This document shows, one piece after another, positions 16,166-22,157 of a DNA stretch of 22,898 bases; positions within the stretch are counted from its first letter, which is position 1; each line of letters opens with the position of its first letter. The notes under the pieces are model-generated. The model was not told the origin of the DNA. It ran no database searches and was given only the letters and a program-made list of their open reading frames with translations. Source of the stretch: a virus; the IMG/VR virus record IMGVR_UViG_3300042691_015765, positions 1 to 22,898 of that record, one strand, 5' to 3'. The translations under genes and the position numbers were made by a program.

Positions 16166-16177
16166 GTAGGGTACAAT
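16149..16177 (+). promoter_or_regulatory. Plus-strand promoter for the transglycosylase
   Basis: CTGCCA (16149-16154), 17 nt, then TACAAT (16172-16177). The -35 is weak, the -10 good. It interleaves with the minus-strand promoter, so one bound protein could control both. Confidence 0.5.
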
Positions 16178-16214
16178 AGATTCGGGTAAATCGGGCTTAA
16201 AAAGGAGCAATCTA

Positions 16215-16619
16215 ATTATAAGCAAAAATACACTAATCGGAAGCCTAATTGTATTAATAGTAGTTTTAATAGTACAATTAACTTCACCTCAGCCAGCGAT
16301 TCCTGTAATATACAAAGAAAGGCCACCTCTAATGCAGGTCAATGCAAAAGCGGTAGCCAAGGAATTACTGACAAAAGAACAATTCTCATGCTTTACAAAA
16401 CTTATAGGAAAGGAAAGTGCTTGGGTCCCAAGTGCTAAAAATCCTACAAGTAGTGCTTCAGGAATAGGGCAAATGCTGGATTCCACATATGAAGGTTTAG
16501 GCATGAAAAAACAAAAGGCAGGAGTAAGTCAATTAGTGGCTACTCTGGCTTACATTTCCAGAAGACATGTTAATCCATGTAATGCCTGGAAACATTTCCA
16601 AGATAAAGGATGGTACTAA
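16215..16619 (+). CDS. Membrane-anchored transglycosylase-like protein, probable AUU start
   Basis: The product is 134 residues if started at ATT 16215. The C-terminal domain resembles a small lytic transglycosylase: KLIGKESAW with candidate catalytic Glu67, then NPTSSASGIGQML, TYEGLGM and AYISRRHVNP. It would cleave peptidoglycan glycan strands. The ATG at 16332 has only AAAGG upstream and would drop the first 39 residues. Upstream in frame lie a hydrophobic anchor (NTLIGSLIVLIVVLIVQL) and a Pro-rich linker, but no ATG, GTG or TTG. AAGGAG (16202-16207) sits 7 nt before ATT 16215. An AUU start, or AUA at 16218, therefore seems likely. Confidence 0.7.
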   Translation: MISKNTLIGSLIVLIVVLIVQLTSPQPAIPVIYKERPPLMQVNAKAVAKELLTKEQFSCFTKLIGKESAWVPSAKNPTSSASGIGQMLDSTYEGLGMKKQKAGVSQLVATLAYISRRHVNPCNAWKHFQDKGWY

Positions 16620-16699
16620 TGGAAGAGTTAGAACAAGAAGAAGTATTTGCTGTTGCAGTTGATGCAGATGGCAATATTGAAGTAATGAAGGCTGTTTGA
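16619..16699 (+). CDS. 26-residue acidic peptide
   Basis: The ORF begins at an ATG overlapping the transglycosylase stop (TAATG) and reads MEELEQEEVFAVAVDADGNI and then EVMKAV. It is strongly acidic at its N-terminus. The stop is followed by hairpins and a terminator. The coupling makes translation likely, but a function is not visible. Confidence 0.45.
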   Translation: MEELEQEEVFAVAVDADGNIEVMKAV

Positions 16700-16704
16700 C
16701 AGAC

Positions 16705-16795
16705 TTATACCACCAATGCTACAATTGGTATAGTTGAACACCTCCTGATGATCAACACAAAGTCAGAATCTACATCCCTTTCTGGTGTCTCTGAC
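16705..16795 (+). other. Hairpin-rich segment before a terminator
   Basis: ATACC plus AAT on the left of about 16706-16716 can pair with ATTGGTAT just to the right, with a 3-nt bulge. GTCAGA (16762-16767) pairs with TCTGAC (16790-16795). No ORF of note lies here. This is the 3' UTR of the transglycosylase unit. Confidence 0.4.
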
Positions 16796-16798
16796 AAT

Positions 16799-16850
16799 AT
16801 AGCCTCCAAGGTTGTTTACTCTCATTCTCACCTTGGAGGTTATTTTTTTT
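16799..16850 (+). terminator. Strong intrinsic terminator
   Basis: ATAGCCTCCAAGG (16799-16811) pairs with CCTTGGAGGTTAT (16831-16843) over 13 bp with one G-U. The loop is 19 nt and a run of eight T (16843-16850) overlaps the end of the stem. It isolates the transglycosylase unit from the promoter just downstream. Confidence 0.9.
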
Positions 16851-16891
16851 ATAAGTCTGACTGGTCATAACCATTAAAAAAGTCTTTTCAT

Positions 16892-16921
16892 TTGACATTA
16901 CAAAAACTCTTCTGCTATACT
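16892..16921 (+). promoter_or_regulatory. Strong extended -10 promoter of the small-gene cluster
   Basis: A perfect TTGACA (16892-16897), an 18-nt spacer, then TGcTATACT with the -10 at 16916-16921 and an extended TG. Start near 16928. A TGGTcataACCA dyad lies just upstream at about 16863-16874 and could be an operator. Confidence 0.8.
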
Positions 16922-16934
16922 GATACCAATGCGC

Positions 16935-17050
16935 TAAGGACTTTTCAGGTTCGTGTCCTTACCAGGAGCACAGAAATGTGTTACAGAGAAATCTGTTCCT
17001 GGAGAAGCACTTGATCTACTATAGAAATATAGTGGAACAGGTTGTTTTTT
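16935..17050 (+). promoter_or_regulatory. Attenuator-like leader with terminator hairpin
   Basis: After the promoter come hairpin 1 (TAAGGAC 16935-16941 with GTCCTTA 16955-16961), an AGGAG site at 16964-16968 and an ATG at 16976. Then AATCTGTTCC (16990-16999) pairs with GGAACAGGTT (17034-17043), with a nested ACTATA-GAAA-TATAGT hairpin (17018-17033). A T-run ends at 17050. The leader ORF crosses the left arm of the terminator, so translating ribosomes could prevent termination. The layout is that of transcription attenuation; the signal sensed is unknown. Confidence 0.55.
16976..17014 (+). CDS. 12-residue leader peptide candidate
   Basis: MCYREICSWRST, with a well-spaced AGGAG 7 nt upstream. 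It contains two Cys, one Trp and two Arg codons and stops at TGA 17012-17014, downstream of the left arm of the terminator. A GTG two bases later (16978) opens a different 64-codon frame to 17172, which overlaps the next gene's ATG. I cannot decide between the two from sequence alone, but the 12-codon ORF uses the better start codon and spacing. Confidence 0.4.
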   Translation: MCYREICSWRST

Positions 17051-17069
17051 CAAGCACAGAATTCCTCTT

Positions 17070-17136
17070 ATATTCTAATATCTTGTATATTAAGAATATG
17101 AATATTAAAGTATATTTAATATATATTATATATACT
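17070..17136 (+). other. Two AT-rich hairpins in the 5' leader
   Basis: ATATTCTAATAT (17070-17081) pairs with ATATTAAGAATAT (17087-17099) over 12 bp with one bulged A. AGTATAT plus TAAT (17109-17120) pairs with ATTA plus ATATACT (17125-17136), with one T-T mismatch. Both lie between the terminator and the first gene at 17166 and may control its translation or act as an unwinding element. Confidence 0.5.
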
Positions 17137-17165
17137 AAACTACTATTTCGGGAGAAGAGTTTATT

Positions 17166-17345
17166 ATGTTAGTTAAGATGGAAAACAAGTATAAAAATAC
17201 TTGTGATTATTGCAATAGAACAATTTTTACTGGAGACTTAATTCTTTGGAATCCAGAAACTATGAAATCAACACACTTGCCAGAAATGTGTGAATGGCTT
17301 GGAATTAGAGCCAAAATGCCAAAGCGTCGTAAGGCTAAATCATGA
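17166..17345 (+). CDS. 59-residue zinc-ribbon-like protein
   Basis: MLVKMENKYKNTCDYCNRTI is followed by FTGDLILWNPETMKSTHLPE and MC, giving C-x2-C, a His and a later Cys. The order resembles the N-terminal part of the next protein (C-x2-C, a GE/GD turn, a Y/ILW strand, then T, H, C). The ATG has GGGAGAAG upstream. The TGA overlaps the next ATG (ATGA). It is probably a small zinc-binding protein and a paralogue of its neighbour. Confidence 0.65.
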   Translation: MLVKMENKYKNTCDYCNRTIFTGDLILWNPETMKSTHLPEMCEWLGIRAKMPKRRKAKS

Positions 17346-17686
17346 CAGCAAAATCTAAACTACACTTGCTAAAAAACAAATGGCCAAACGAATGCTATAA
17401 ATGCCATAAGGTTATTGAAGTTGGCGAATATGTATATTGGCATCATGAAACTAAAAAGGTAAGGCATCAAGATCAATCTGTATGCCACTATAAGCCTGTT
17501 CAAGAAGTTAATCTTGCAGAAGTACCGTTTCAACTTTTGGAAAGAGCAATGCAGCCTGGTTCTCCAAAGAGATGGCAATTAGAATCAATGGGAATTCCAT
17601 ATCCACCACCACAAGGCTGGAAAAAAGCGGTAAAGAAAGAATACGCTAAAAGACTTGAAATGCAAGCAATGGGACTACAAGCATGA
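17342..17686 (+). CDS. Zinc-ribbon-like protein, paralogue with C-terminal extension
   Basis: The 114-residue protein begins with NKWPNECYKCHKVIEVGEYV, then YWHHETKKVRHQDQSVCHYK: a C-x2-C site with later His and Cys ligands. The C-terminal half, with PYPPPQGWKKAVKKEYAKRL, is basic and helical and might bind nucleic acid; that is inferred from charge only. It overlaps its neighbours on both sides by ATGA. It is the second of two related proteins in tandem. Confidence 0.7.
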   Translation: MTAKSKLHLLKNKWPNECYKCHKVIEVGEYVYWHHETKKVRHQDQSVCHYKPVQEVNLAEVPFQLLERAMQPGSPKRWQLESMGIPYPPPQGWKKAVKKEYAKRLEMQAMGLQA

Positions 17687-17790
17687 TTAAATACATTATT
17701 GGTGGCTGTGCTTTAGGAATCATTTTAGGTAATTTAACAATTGGGCTTGGAGCAGCCTTTGCCCTTTATCTTTGGACAGGAAACAAATGA
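17683..17790 (+). CDS. 35-residue membrane peptide
   Basis: MIKYIIGGCALGIILGNLTI followed by GLGAAFALYLWTGNK. The peptide is almost wholly hydrophobic, with glycine spacing like a short membrane helix or hairpin. It starts in an ATGA overlap and ends in another, so it sits in a tightly coupled chain. The role is unknown; a membrane role follows from composition only. Confidence 0.6.
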   Translation: MIKYIIGGCALGIILGNLTIGLGAAFALYLWTGNK

Positions 17791-18032
17791 AAGAGATAGG
17801 TCTTTTAAGTCGTTTCTGGAAACATAACAATCCAGCAGATTTAAATAACATGACTGATGAACAAGTGCTACAATTAGTAGATGAATATCTTGATGGATAT
17901 ATCAAAAGATTTGAAGCAAGAAATCCGCATAAGGAATTACCAAATATTGGTGCTACCTTGGCAGAAATAAGAAATAAAAGAACAAATGTTTCAAAGAAGC
18001 CAAAGATATCAGGCAGGAGAAGTTATGAGTAG
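17787..18032 (+). CDS. Small acidic/basic protein of unknown function
   Basis: The 81-residue protein starts MKEIGLLSRFWKHNNPADLN and continues NMTDEQVLQLVDEYLDGYIK, a helical region, with a basic C-terminal tail (NKRTNVSKKPKISGRRS). I chose ATG 17787 because it overlaps the previous stop; an in-frame TTG at 17772 has no better support. Its 3' end overlaps the start of the next ORF (18025) by 8 nt. No family recognised. Confidence 0.65.
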   Translation: MKEIGLLSRFWKHNNPADLNNMTDEQVLQLVDEYLDGYIKRFEARNPHKELPNIGATLAEIRNKRTNVSKKPKISGRRSYE

Positions 18033-18165
18033 TGGTAAATACAAAAGACATGACAAGTTTAATCCTGTCCAAATCAAGGATGGTCAGGTAGTTCGTTTAA
18101 ATAAAAACGGTACTGTTAGAAGTATCCTTGGTGCACTTAAAGACATGAAGAAGGATAAGAAATGA
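18025..18165 (+). CDS. 46-residue basic protein
   Basis: MSSGKYKRHDKFNPVQIKDG is followed by QVVRLNKNGTVRSILGAL and a lysine-rich tail. A CAGGAGA site lies about 6 nt before the ATG, and the stop overlaps the next start (ATGA). The short beta-like core with basic ends suggests nucleic-acid contact, but this is a guess. No family recognised. Confidence 0.6.
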   Translation: MSSGKYKRHDKFNPVQIKDGQVVRLNKNGTVRSILGALKDMKKDKK

Positions 18166-18356
18166 ATACCTGGCAATTTATAGATGGAGACATAGTTCTT
18201 ACATCAGAAGATCAAGAGCAGTTAGTATTGGCTAATCAATGGATTGCAGGATTAGTACAAGCAGTAAGACAACAAGTAATGGAGGAAATGCAAAATGGGA
18301 GGAATGAGTTATCCAATGAATTTGAACAACCAGAACTACCAGAAGTACCCTGCTGA
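18162..18356 (+). CDS. 64-residue acidic helical protein
   Basis: MNTWQFIDGDIVLTSEDQEQ, then a helix through LANQWIAGLVQAVRQQVMEEM and a Pro/Glu-rich tail. The last 62 nt are also read in another frame by the next ORF (18295). It is coupled to the upstream ORF by ATGA. Unknown function. Confidence 0.65.
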   Translation: MNTWQFIDGDIVLTSEDQEQLVLANQWIAGLVQAVRQQVMEEMQNGRNELSNEFEQPELPEVPC

Positions 18357-18474
18357 GGAATTAGTAGGAATCAAGATAGCATTGATTAATGCACTTGAAC
18401 AGTTAGATATGATTATTTACAATATGGAACAAGACCTTATTGAATGCGACTGTGAAGACGGTTGCTGTAAATGA
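18295..18474 (+). CDS. 59-residue ORF with CDCEDGCCK tail, overlapping out of frame
   Basis: The ORF reads MGGMSYPMNLNNQNYQKYPA, then a helix (ELVGIKIALINALEQLDMII), and ends ECDCEDGCCK. A GGAGG site lies 9 nt before ATG 18295, inside the previous gene. The stop overlaps the glycosyltransferase ATG (18471). The first 62 nt are shared with the 18162 ORF in another frame. Four Cys at the tail could bind metal or form a disulphide. Both overlaps and the SD support translation. Confidence 0.6.
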   Translation: MGGMSYPMNLNNQNYQKYPAEELVGIKIALINALEQLDMIIYNMEQDLIECDCEDGCCK

Positions 18475-19547
18475 AATTTAGATTCCATGTTATAGGACTC
18501 CCGCACACCAACACAACATGGGAATTTGAGAACTGCGCCTATACAGTTAAGATTATTAATTTCTGTAGAATGATGCATTCTCTTGGTCATGAGATATTTT
18601 TATACGGCGGAACACAGAATGAAGCACCAGTAACAGAATTCATTCCATGTATGCCAGAAGAAGAAAGACTTAACCTGCTTGATGGAAAGCATTTCTTGAA
18701 TGTTTCATATGATCCAGAATTAGAAGGATGGCAGTATTTTAACAATGCCGTCACAAATGAGATTAAGAAAAGATTACAGCCTCAAGACTTTATTTTGTTT
18801 ATTGCTGGTTCTCCACAAGTAAGTGTTGCTAATGAATTTCCTAAAAATATCAGAGTTGAATATGGAATTGGCTATGCAGGAACATTTGCACCATTTAGAG
18901 TATTTGAGTCAGAAGCCTGGAGACATAGTATTTATGCCATGCATAAGAATCCTACAACAGTAGATGGCAACTTCTATGATGATGTTATTCCTGGATATTT
19001 GGATCCCGCTCAATATCCGCTACAAGAAACAAAGGATGATTATTATCTTTATGTAGGCAGACTGATTCCAAGAAAAGGAATTGATATTGCTGTGCAGGTC
19101 TGTGAGAAATTAGGCAAGCGTCTAATTCTTGCAGGTGTTGGAGATTTTAAGACTGAGTATGGTGAGTATATTGGTCCAGTCTATGGAAAAGAGAAGGCTG
19201 AACTAATGGGCAAAGCCATAGCGGTATTTACACCCACATACTACATAGAGCCATTTGCCAATGTGCATATTGAAGCCCAAGTCTGTGGAACTCCTGTGAT
19301 TACTACACCATGGGGTGTGTATAGCGAGACTGTTATTAATGGATTAAATGGCTATAAGTGCCATACCTTCAAGGAATTCCTAAAAGCGGCGGAAGATGTA
19401 AAAAGCCTTGATCCAAAGACTATTAGTAATAGAGCCATAGAAATGTATTCATTAGATAGCGTTAGACATAAATATCATGCATATTTTACAAGGCTAATGA
19501 GCCTACATGGTAAGGGTTGGTACGATTTAGAATATGACCAGACATGA
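18471..19547 (+). CDS. Glycosyltransferase, GT4-like
   Basis: The 358-residue protein has a GT-B layout. The C-terminal domain carries YLYVGRLIPRKGIDIAVQV (about residues 192-210) and EPFANVHIEAQVCGTPVITT (about 260-279), the E-x7-E region that binds the nucleotide sugar. The N-terminal half has VKIINFCRMMHSLGHEIFLY, the acceptor-domain pattern. Length is normal. Members transfer a sugar from a nucleotide donor with retention. The start overlaps the 18295 ORF stop. Donor and acceptor cannot be told; DNA, virion or host surface modification are all possible. Confidence 0.85.
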   Translation: MKFRFHVIGLPHTNTTWEFENCAYTVKIINFCRMMHSLGHEIFLYGGTQNEAPVTEFIPCMPEEERLNLLDGKHFLNVSYDPELEGWQYFNNAVTNEIKKRLQPQDFILFIAGSPQVSVANEFPKNIRVEYGIGYAGTFAPFRVFESEAWRHSIYAMHKNPTTVDGNFYDDVIPGYLDPAQYPLQETKDDYYLYVGRLIPRKGIDIAVQVCEKLGKRLILAGVGDFKTEYGEYIGPVYGKEKAELMGKAIAVFTPTYYIEPFANVHIEAQVCGTPVITTPWGVYSETVINGLNGYKCHTFKEFLKAAEDVKSLDPKTISNRAIEMYSLDSVRHKYHAYFTRLMSLHGKGWYDLEYDQT

Positions 19548-19558
19548 CCACTCAGAGT

Positions 19559-19612
19559 TTGCAATTGTTTAAAAGACATGATATGATAGTGTCATACAGT
19601 TGAAAGACTGTA
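19559..19612 (+). promoter_or_regulatory. Extended -10 promoter and leader hairpin
   Basis: TTGCAA (19559-19564), a 17-nt spacer, then TGaTATGAT with the -10 at 19582-19587. Downstream TACAGT (19595-19600) pairs with ACTGTA (19607-19612) around a TGAAAG loop, before the AAGGAG of the next gene. Confidence 0.65.
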
Positions 19613-19636
19613 ACTACAAAACAAGGAGAATGAGTC

Positions 19637-20038
19637 ATGAATAAGAAATCTATGACATTTAAAGATCAGGCAATATTATTTGGATTATCAGATCCAGCAA
19701 CTATTGCAAGATTTAAAACAAAATTAAGACCAATGCCAAATGGATGTATTGAATTTGATAGTTGTGCATGGGATAACAGAAAGTTATATCGTGTATTCAA
19801 CATTATGGTTCACATCAAAGGTTCAAGAACAATGGCACAAAAAGTAAAGCCACACAGATTTGCTTTTGCTTTGGCTAATGGATTTGATGCACTACCAAAA
19901 AGCCATAAGAGATTTGATATGGATTCAGGAATTGTAAATCATATCTGCCATAACAAAGCATGTGTAAATGCAACGCATCTAAATATACTCACAGGTCGTG
20001 AGAATCTACAAAAAGAGAACATGAAACAAAATGACTAA
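19637..20038 (+). CDS. HNH-type endonuclease
   Basis: The 133-residue protein has a VNHICHNKACVNATHLNILT motif near residues 100-119, followed by TGRENLQKENM. This is the HNH_3-like pattern of phage homing or nicking endonucleases (V-x-H-x-C, C-V-N, H-L). The N-terminal half has a basic region (RFKTKLRPMPNGCIEFDSCA). AAGGAG is about 9 nt before ATG 19637; an out-of-frame ATG at 19630 stops after four codons. It heads a transcription unit with its own promoter. Confidence 0.75.
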   Translation: MNKKSMTFKDQAILFGLSDPATIARFKTKLRPMPNGCIEFDSCAWDNRKLYRVFNIMVHIKGSRTMAQKVKPHRFAFALANGFDALPKSHKRFDMDSGIVNHICHNKACVNATHLNILTGRENLQKENMKQND

Positions 20039-20288
20039 GACATGTACAAGATGCAAACAAGAAAAGCCAACTACTGAATTCTATGCAAACAAGATGACAG
20101 TACGATTTATGCATGGCGTAGATTATTACTGTAAGCAATGTCGCATACAATCACATAAAACATCTCTTAAAACTAATGAGAGAAAATGCACAGTTGATGG
20201 ATGCACAAGACCGCATTATGCAAAAGACATATGCCAAGCACACTATGAGAAAGCAAGACGAGACAAAGCCAAGGAGAACAACAAATGA
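20031..20288 (+). CDS. Double zinc-finger protein
   Basis: The 85-residue protein has C5-x2-C8 and C34-x2-C37 (CTRCKQEKPTTEFY and YYCKQCRIQSH), resembling the zinc part of endonuclease VII-type proteins. A second site follows with C53, C58, C68 and H71 (RKCTVDGCTRP and ICQAHYEKARR). It overlaps the HNH gene by 8 nt and the next gene by ATGA. No nuclease catalytic core is visible, so a DNA- or RNA-binding role is more likely than cutting. Confidence 0.7.
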   Translation: MTKTCTRCKQEKPTTEFYANKMTVRFMHGVDYYCKQCRIQSHKTSLKTNERKCTVDGCTRPHYAKDICQAHYEKARRDKAKENNK

Positions 20289-20512
20289 GTACAATGAGTT
20301 TTACAAAAAGCAAGATAACAGACTTTGAGTTAAGATATATGAAGATGTTTATGGAAGAAGGTTGGGCTGTGCTTCCAAGCAGAGATGCATCAGATTGGTC
20401 CAATTCCACAAGAGAACAGTTTGAATTTGTATGTGAAGTGAGAGAGAGATTGGCTAAGTTCTATGAACTATATAGCACTCCAATTGATTTCCCAGATGAG
20501 AATAAAGAGTAG
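20285..20512 (+). CDS. Small protein of unknown function
   Basis: The 75-residue product begins MSTMSFTKSKITDFELRYMK and contains WSNSTREQFEFVCEVRERL, then an acidic tail. AAGGAG lies 8 nt before ATG 20285; ATG 20294 is an alternative. Its 3' end overlaps the next ORF in another frame. The aromatic and charged pattern suggests a compact helical domain. Not recognised. Confidence 0.65.
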   Translation: MSTMSFTKSKITDFELRYMKMFMEEGWAVLPSRDASDWSNSTREQFEFVCEVRERLAKFYELYSTPIDFPDENKE

Positions 20513-20915
20513 TGATGAAGTGGATAAAAGAGTTTGCATCAAATGTGGTATTCCGTATCCGCTTCAGGAAAAGTACTTTGCTTATGCTCATGGATCAACT
20601 ACAAGATTCCTCACAAAATGCAGAGACTGTATCAAAGAATACCAAGAAGAATACAGAATCCAAAAACAAGAACAAGAATCGGGAGTAGCAGTTATGCATG
20701 AAATAAAAGAGATATCTGACGAAGTTAAAAAGCGTAAGTTAATAAGTGCTATGAACTATATTCATCTACAAGCGTTTGGAGAAGCCATGACAGAAAATAT
20801 ATACTGGTGTAAGAAAGATGATTGTGTCCAGATTACTGAAGATATCTGTGGTGCATGTAACAAGCCCATGGAAAAGATAGGCTTCGTAGATTACAATGAG
20901 GATGATGCCAAGTGA
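20496..20915 (+). CDS. Zinc-finger protein, two Cys clusters
   Basis: Near its N-terminus it carries CIKCGIPYPLQEKYF and, later, FLTKCRDCIKEYQEEYR, a C-x2-C pair set like endonuclease VII-type zinc sites. Its C-terminal half has YWCKKDDCVQITEDICGACN, which resembles the start of the next gene. The start is uncertain: ATG 20496 overlaps the previous stop by 17 nt, ATG 20463 overlaps by 50 nt, and GTG 20520 follows the stop. None has a strong ribosome site. The stop overlaps the next GTG. Confidence 0.6.
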   Translation: MRIKSSDEVDKRVCIKCGIPYPLQEKYFAYAHGSTTRFLTKCRDCIKEYQEEYRIQKQEQESGVAVMHEIKEISDEVKKRKLISAMNYIHLQAFGEAMTENIYWCKKDDCVQITEDICGACNKPMEKIGFVDYNEDDAK

Positions 20916-21130
20916 CAGCAAGAGTTTGGATGTGCAATAAGGACTTTAAACTTATACTTGGTGATTGGTTAAATCAAGATGTAGACTGTGAATGTGGTAA
21001 CAAGATGGATAATGTTGCTATCTATGATCGCAGAACTGGATTTAATAACTGGTGTGAAGATTGTGATAAACATGCACTCTATGTTGGAGGACCATGTGAT
21101 GAACACTTTTATGAGAAGGTGATTAGATAA
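20912..21130 (+). CDS. Cysteine-rich zinc-ribbon protein
   Basis: The 72-residue protein starts at GTG (GTGA overlap) and has C8, C26-x-C28, C48-x2-C51 and C62. VWMCNKDFKLILGDWLNQDV is followed by DCECGNKMDNVAIYD, a ribbon similar to the end of the preceding protein. WCEDCDKHALY and GGPCDEHF complete it. It is probably a zinc-binding domain standing alone; the preceding protein carries a similar one. Confidence 0.65.
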   Translation: MTARVWMCNKDFKLILGDWLNQDVDCECGNKMDNVAIYDRRTGFNNWCEDCDKHALYVGGPCDEHFYEKVIR

Positions 21131-21390
21131 TGACAGTGTTATGGATATTCCTAACAGCAGTCTCAGCATTCATTCTTGGTAGAAGTATTTTAATCTGGTC
21201 ATTCGTAGCATATGTTGTAGGACCATGGGCATTACTTGTTACATTACTTGGAATTAAGAAAAGCACATGGGAAAGAAGAAAGAGTGCAGTAAGCGCATTA
21301 ATGGAAGGTCTTGAAGAAGCAACAAGACCAGAAGAGTACAAAGACTTCAATACAGTTGATGACTTAATGAAGCAATTAGAAAATAAATAG
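21130..21390 (+). CDS. Two-segment membrane protein
   Basis: The 86-residue protein starts in a TAATG overlap. MTVLWIFLTAVSAFILGRSI and LIWSFVAYVVGPWALLVTLLG form two hydrophobic stretches, followed by a charged cytoplasmic-type tail with WERRKSAVSALMEGLEEA. It is placed among nucleic-acid-type proteins, not near the lysis genes, so a superinfection-exclusion or membrane-anchoring role is possible but unproven. Confidence 0.65.
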   Translation: MTVLWIFLTAVSAFILGRSILIWSFVAYVVGPWALLVTLLGIKKSTWERRKSAVSALMEGLEEATRPEEYKDFNTVDDLMKQLENK

Positions 21391-21398
21391 GGGTAGCA

Positions 21399-22157
21399 AT
21401 GATTGAATGTCAGTTGTGTCAACACACTGCTAAGGATGATAAATATCTTTGCAGACGATGTGAGTCCACATTAAGAGAACAACTCTCTGATATTCCTACC
21501 ATGCAACAAGAAGCAAAAGGATTCCTGGTTCCAGGCAGAACTGGGTCAGGATCTCGTAACTCAGAAAGATCATTAGGCTTTAATGTATCAGCGATGGATT
21601 ACTCTACAGCAGTAGATACTCTACCAATGCTACATAAGTATGAAGCCCTGATCCGCAGAGGGAGAAATCTAACACCACCAGCCCTGCTGAAGAAAGAGCC
21701 AAGTATTGAGGCAGAAGTTGCTGCAACAACTCAGTTCCACATTACTCATTTAGGCTGGACCTTACAGCAGGATTGGGCAGGTGAATTTGCGAGGGAAGTT
21801 AAAGTAATCCATTCTAAAGGACTATCAGTAACTAAAGCCTTTATAGAGACTACAAGAAGAATACCATGCCCTACAGAAGACTGTAAGAATAAGGTGGCTA
21901 TAGATATTGAGGATATCTTGGCTGATGTATTTTGTTTGAAATGTAAGGGTTCTTGGACACTCTATCAGGTCTTGCTATTGGCTATGAATAATCCCAATAA
22001 GAGGTTCTGGTTAGATCTTGAGGCTATCTGCCTATGGCTGAATATGACCAAGAGGGCAGTCCTAAAGGTTGTAGATACCTATGACATACCCAAGAGGAAT
22101 GGACTCTATGATATTTCTGCTATCGTCAAAGTTAGGAATGAAGTTGCGAGTTTTTGA
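21399..22157 (+). CDS. HTH/zinc-finger DNA-binding protein
   Basis: The 252-residue protein starts with two C-x2-C sites (CQLCQHTAKDDKYLCRRC, C4, C7, C18, C21). A second zinc site in the centre has PCPTEDC and FCLKCKGSWTLYQVLL. The last 50 residues have FWLDLEAICLWLNMTKRAVL and VVDTYDIPKRNGLYDISAIV, a MerR-like winged helix-turn-helix pattern. Similar proteins occur in actinobacteriophages and are thought to bind DNA. It may regulate the early genes or start replication. AGGGG lies 5 nt before the ATG. Confidence 0.75.
   Translation: MIECQLCQHTAKDDKYLCRRCESTLREQLSDIPTMQQEAKGFLVPGRTGSGSRNSERSLGFNVSAMDYSTAVDTLPMLHKYEALIRRGRNLTPPALLKKEPSIEAEVAATTQFHITHLGWTLQQDWAGEFAREVKVIHSKGLSVTKAFIETTRRIPCPTEDCKNKVAIDIEDILADVFCLKCKGSWTLYQVLLLAMNNPNKRFWLDLEAICLWLNMTKRAVLKVVDTYDIPKRNGLYDISAIVKVRNEVASF

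Noticed and set aside
16978-17172. 64-codon GTG-started frame in the leader
   Set aside because: It shares the AGGAG site and overlaps the next gene, so it cannot be excluded, but it runs through a terminator and AT-rich hairpins and codes a biased I/L/Y/N/K string. The 12-codon ATG frame seemed better.
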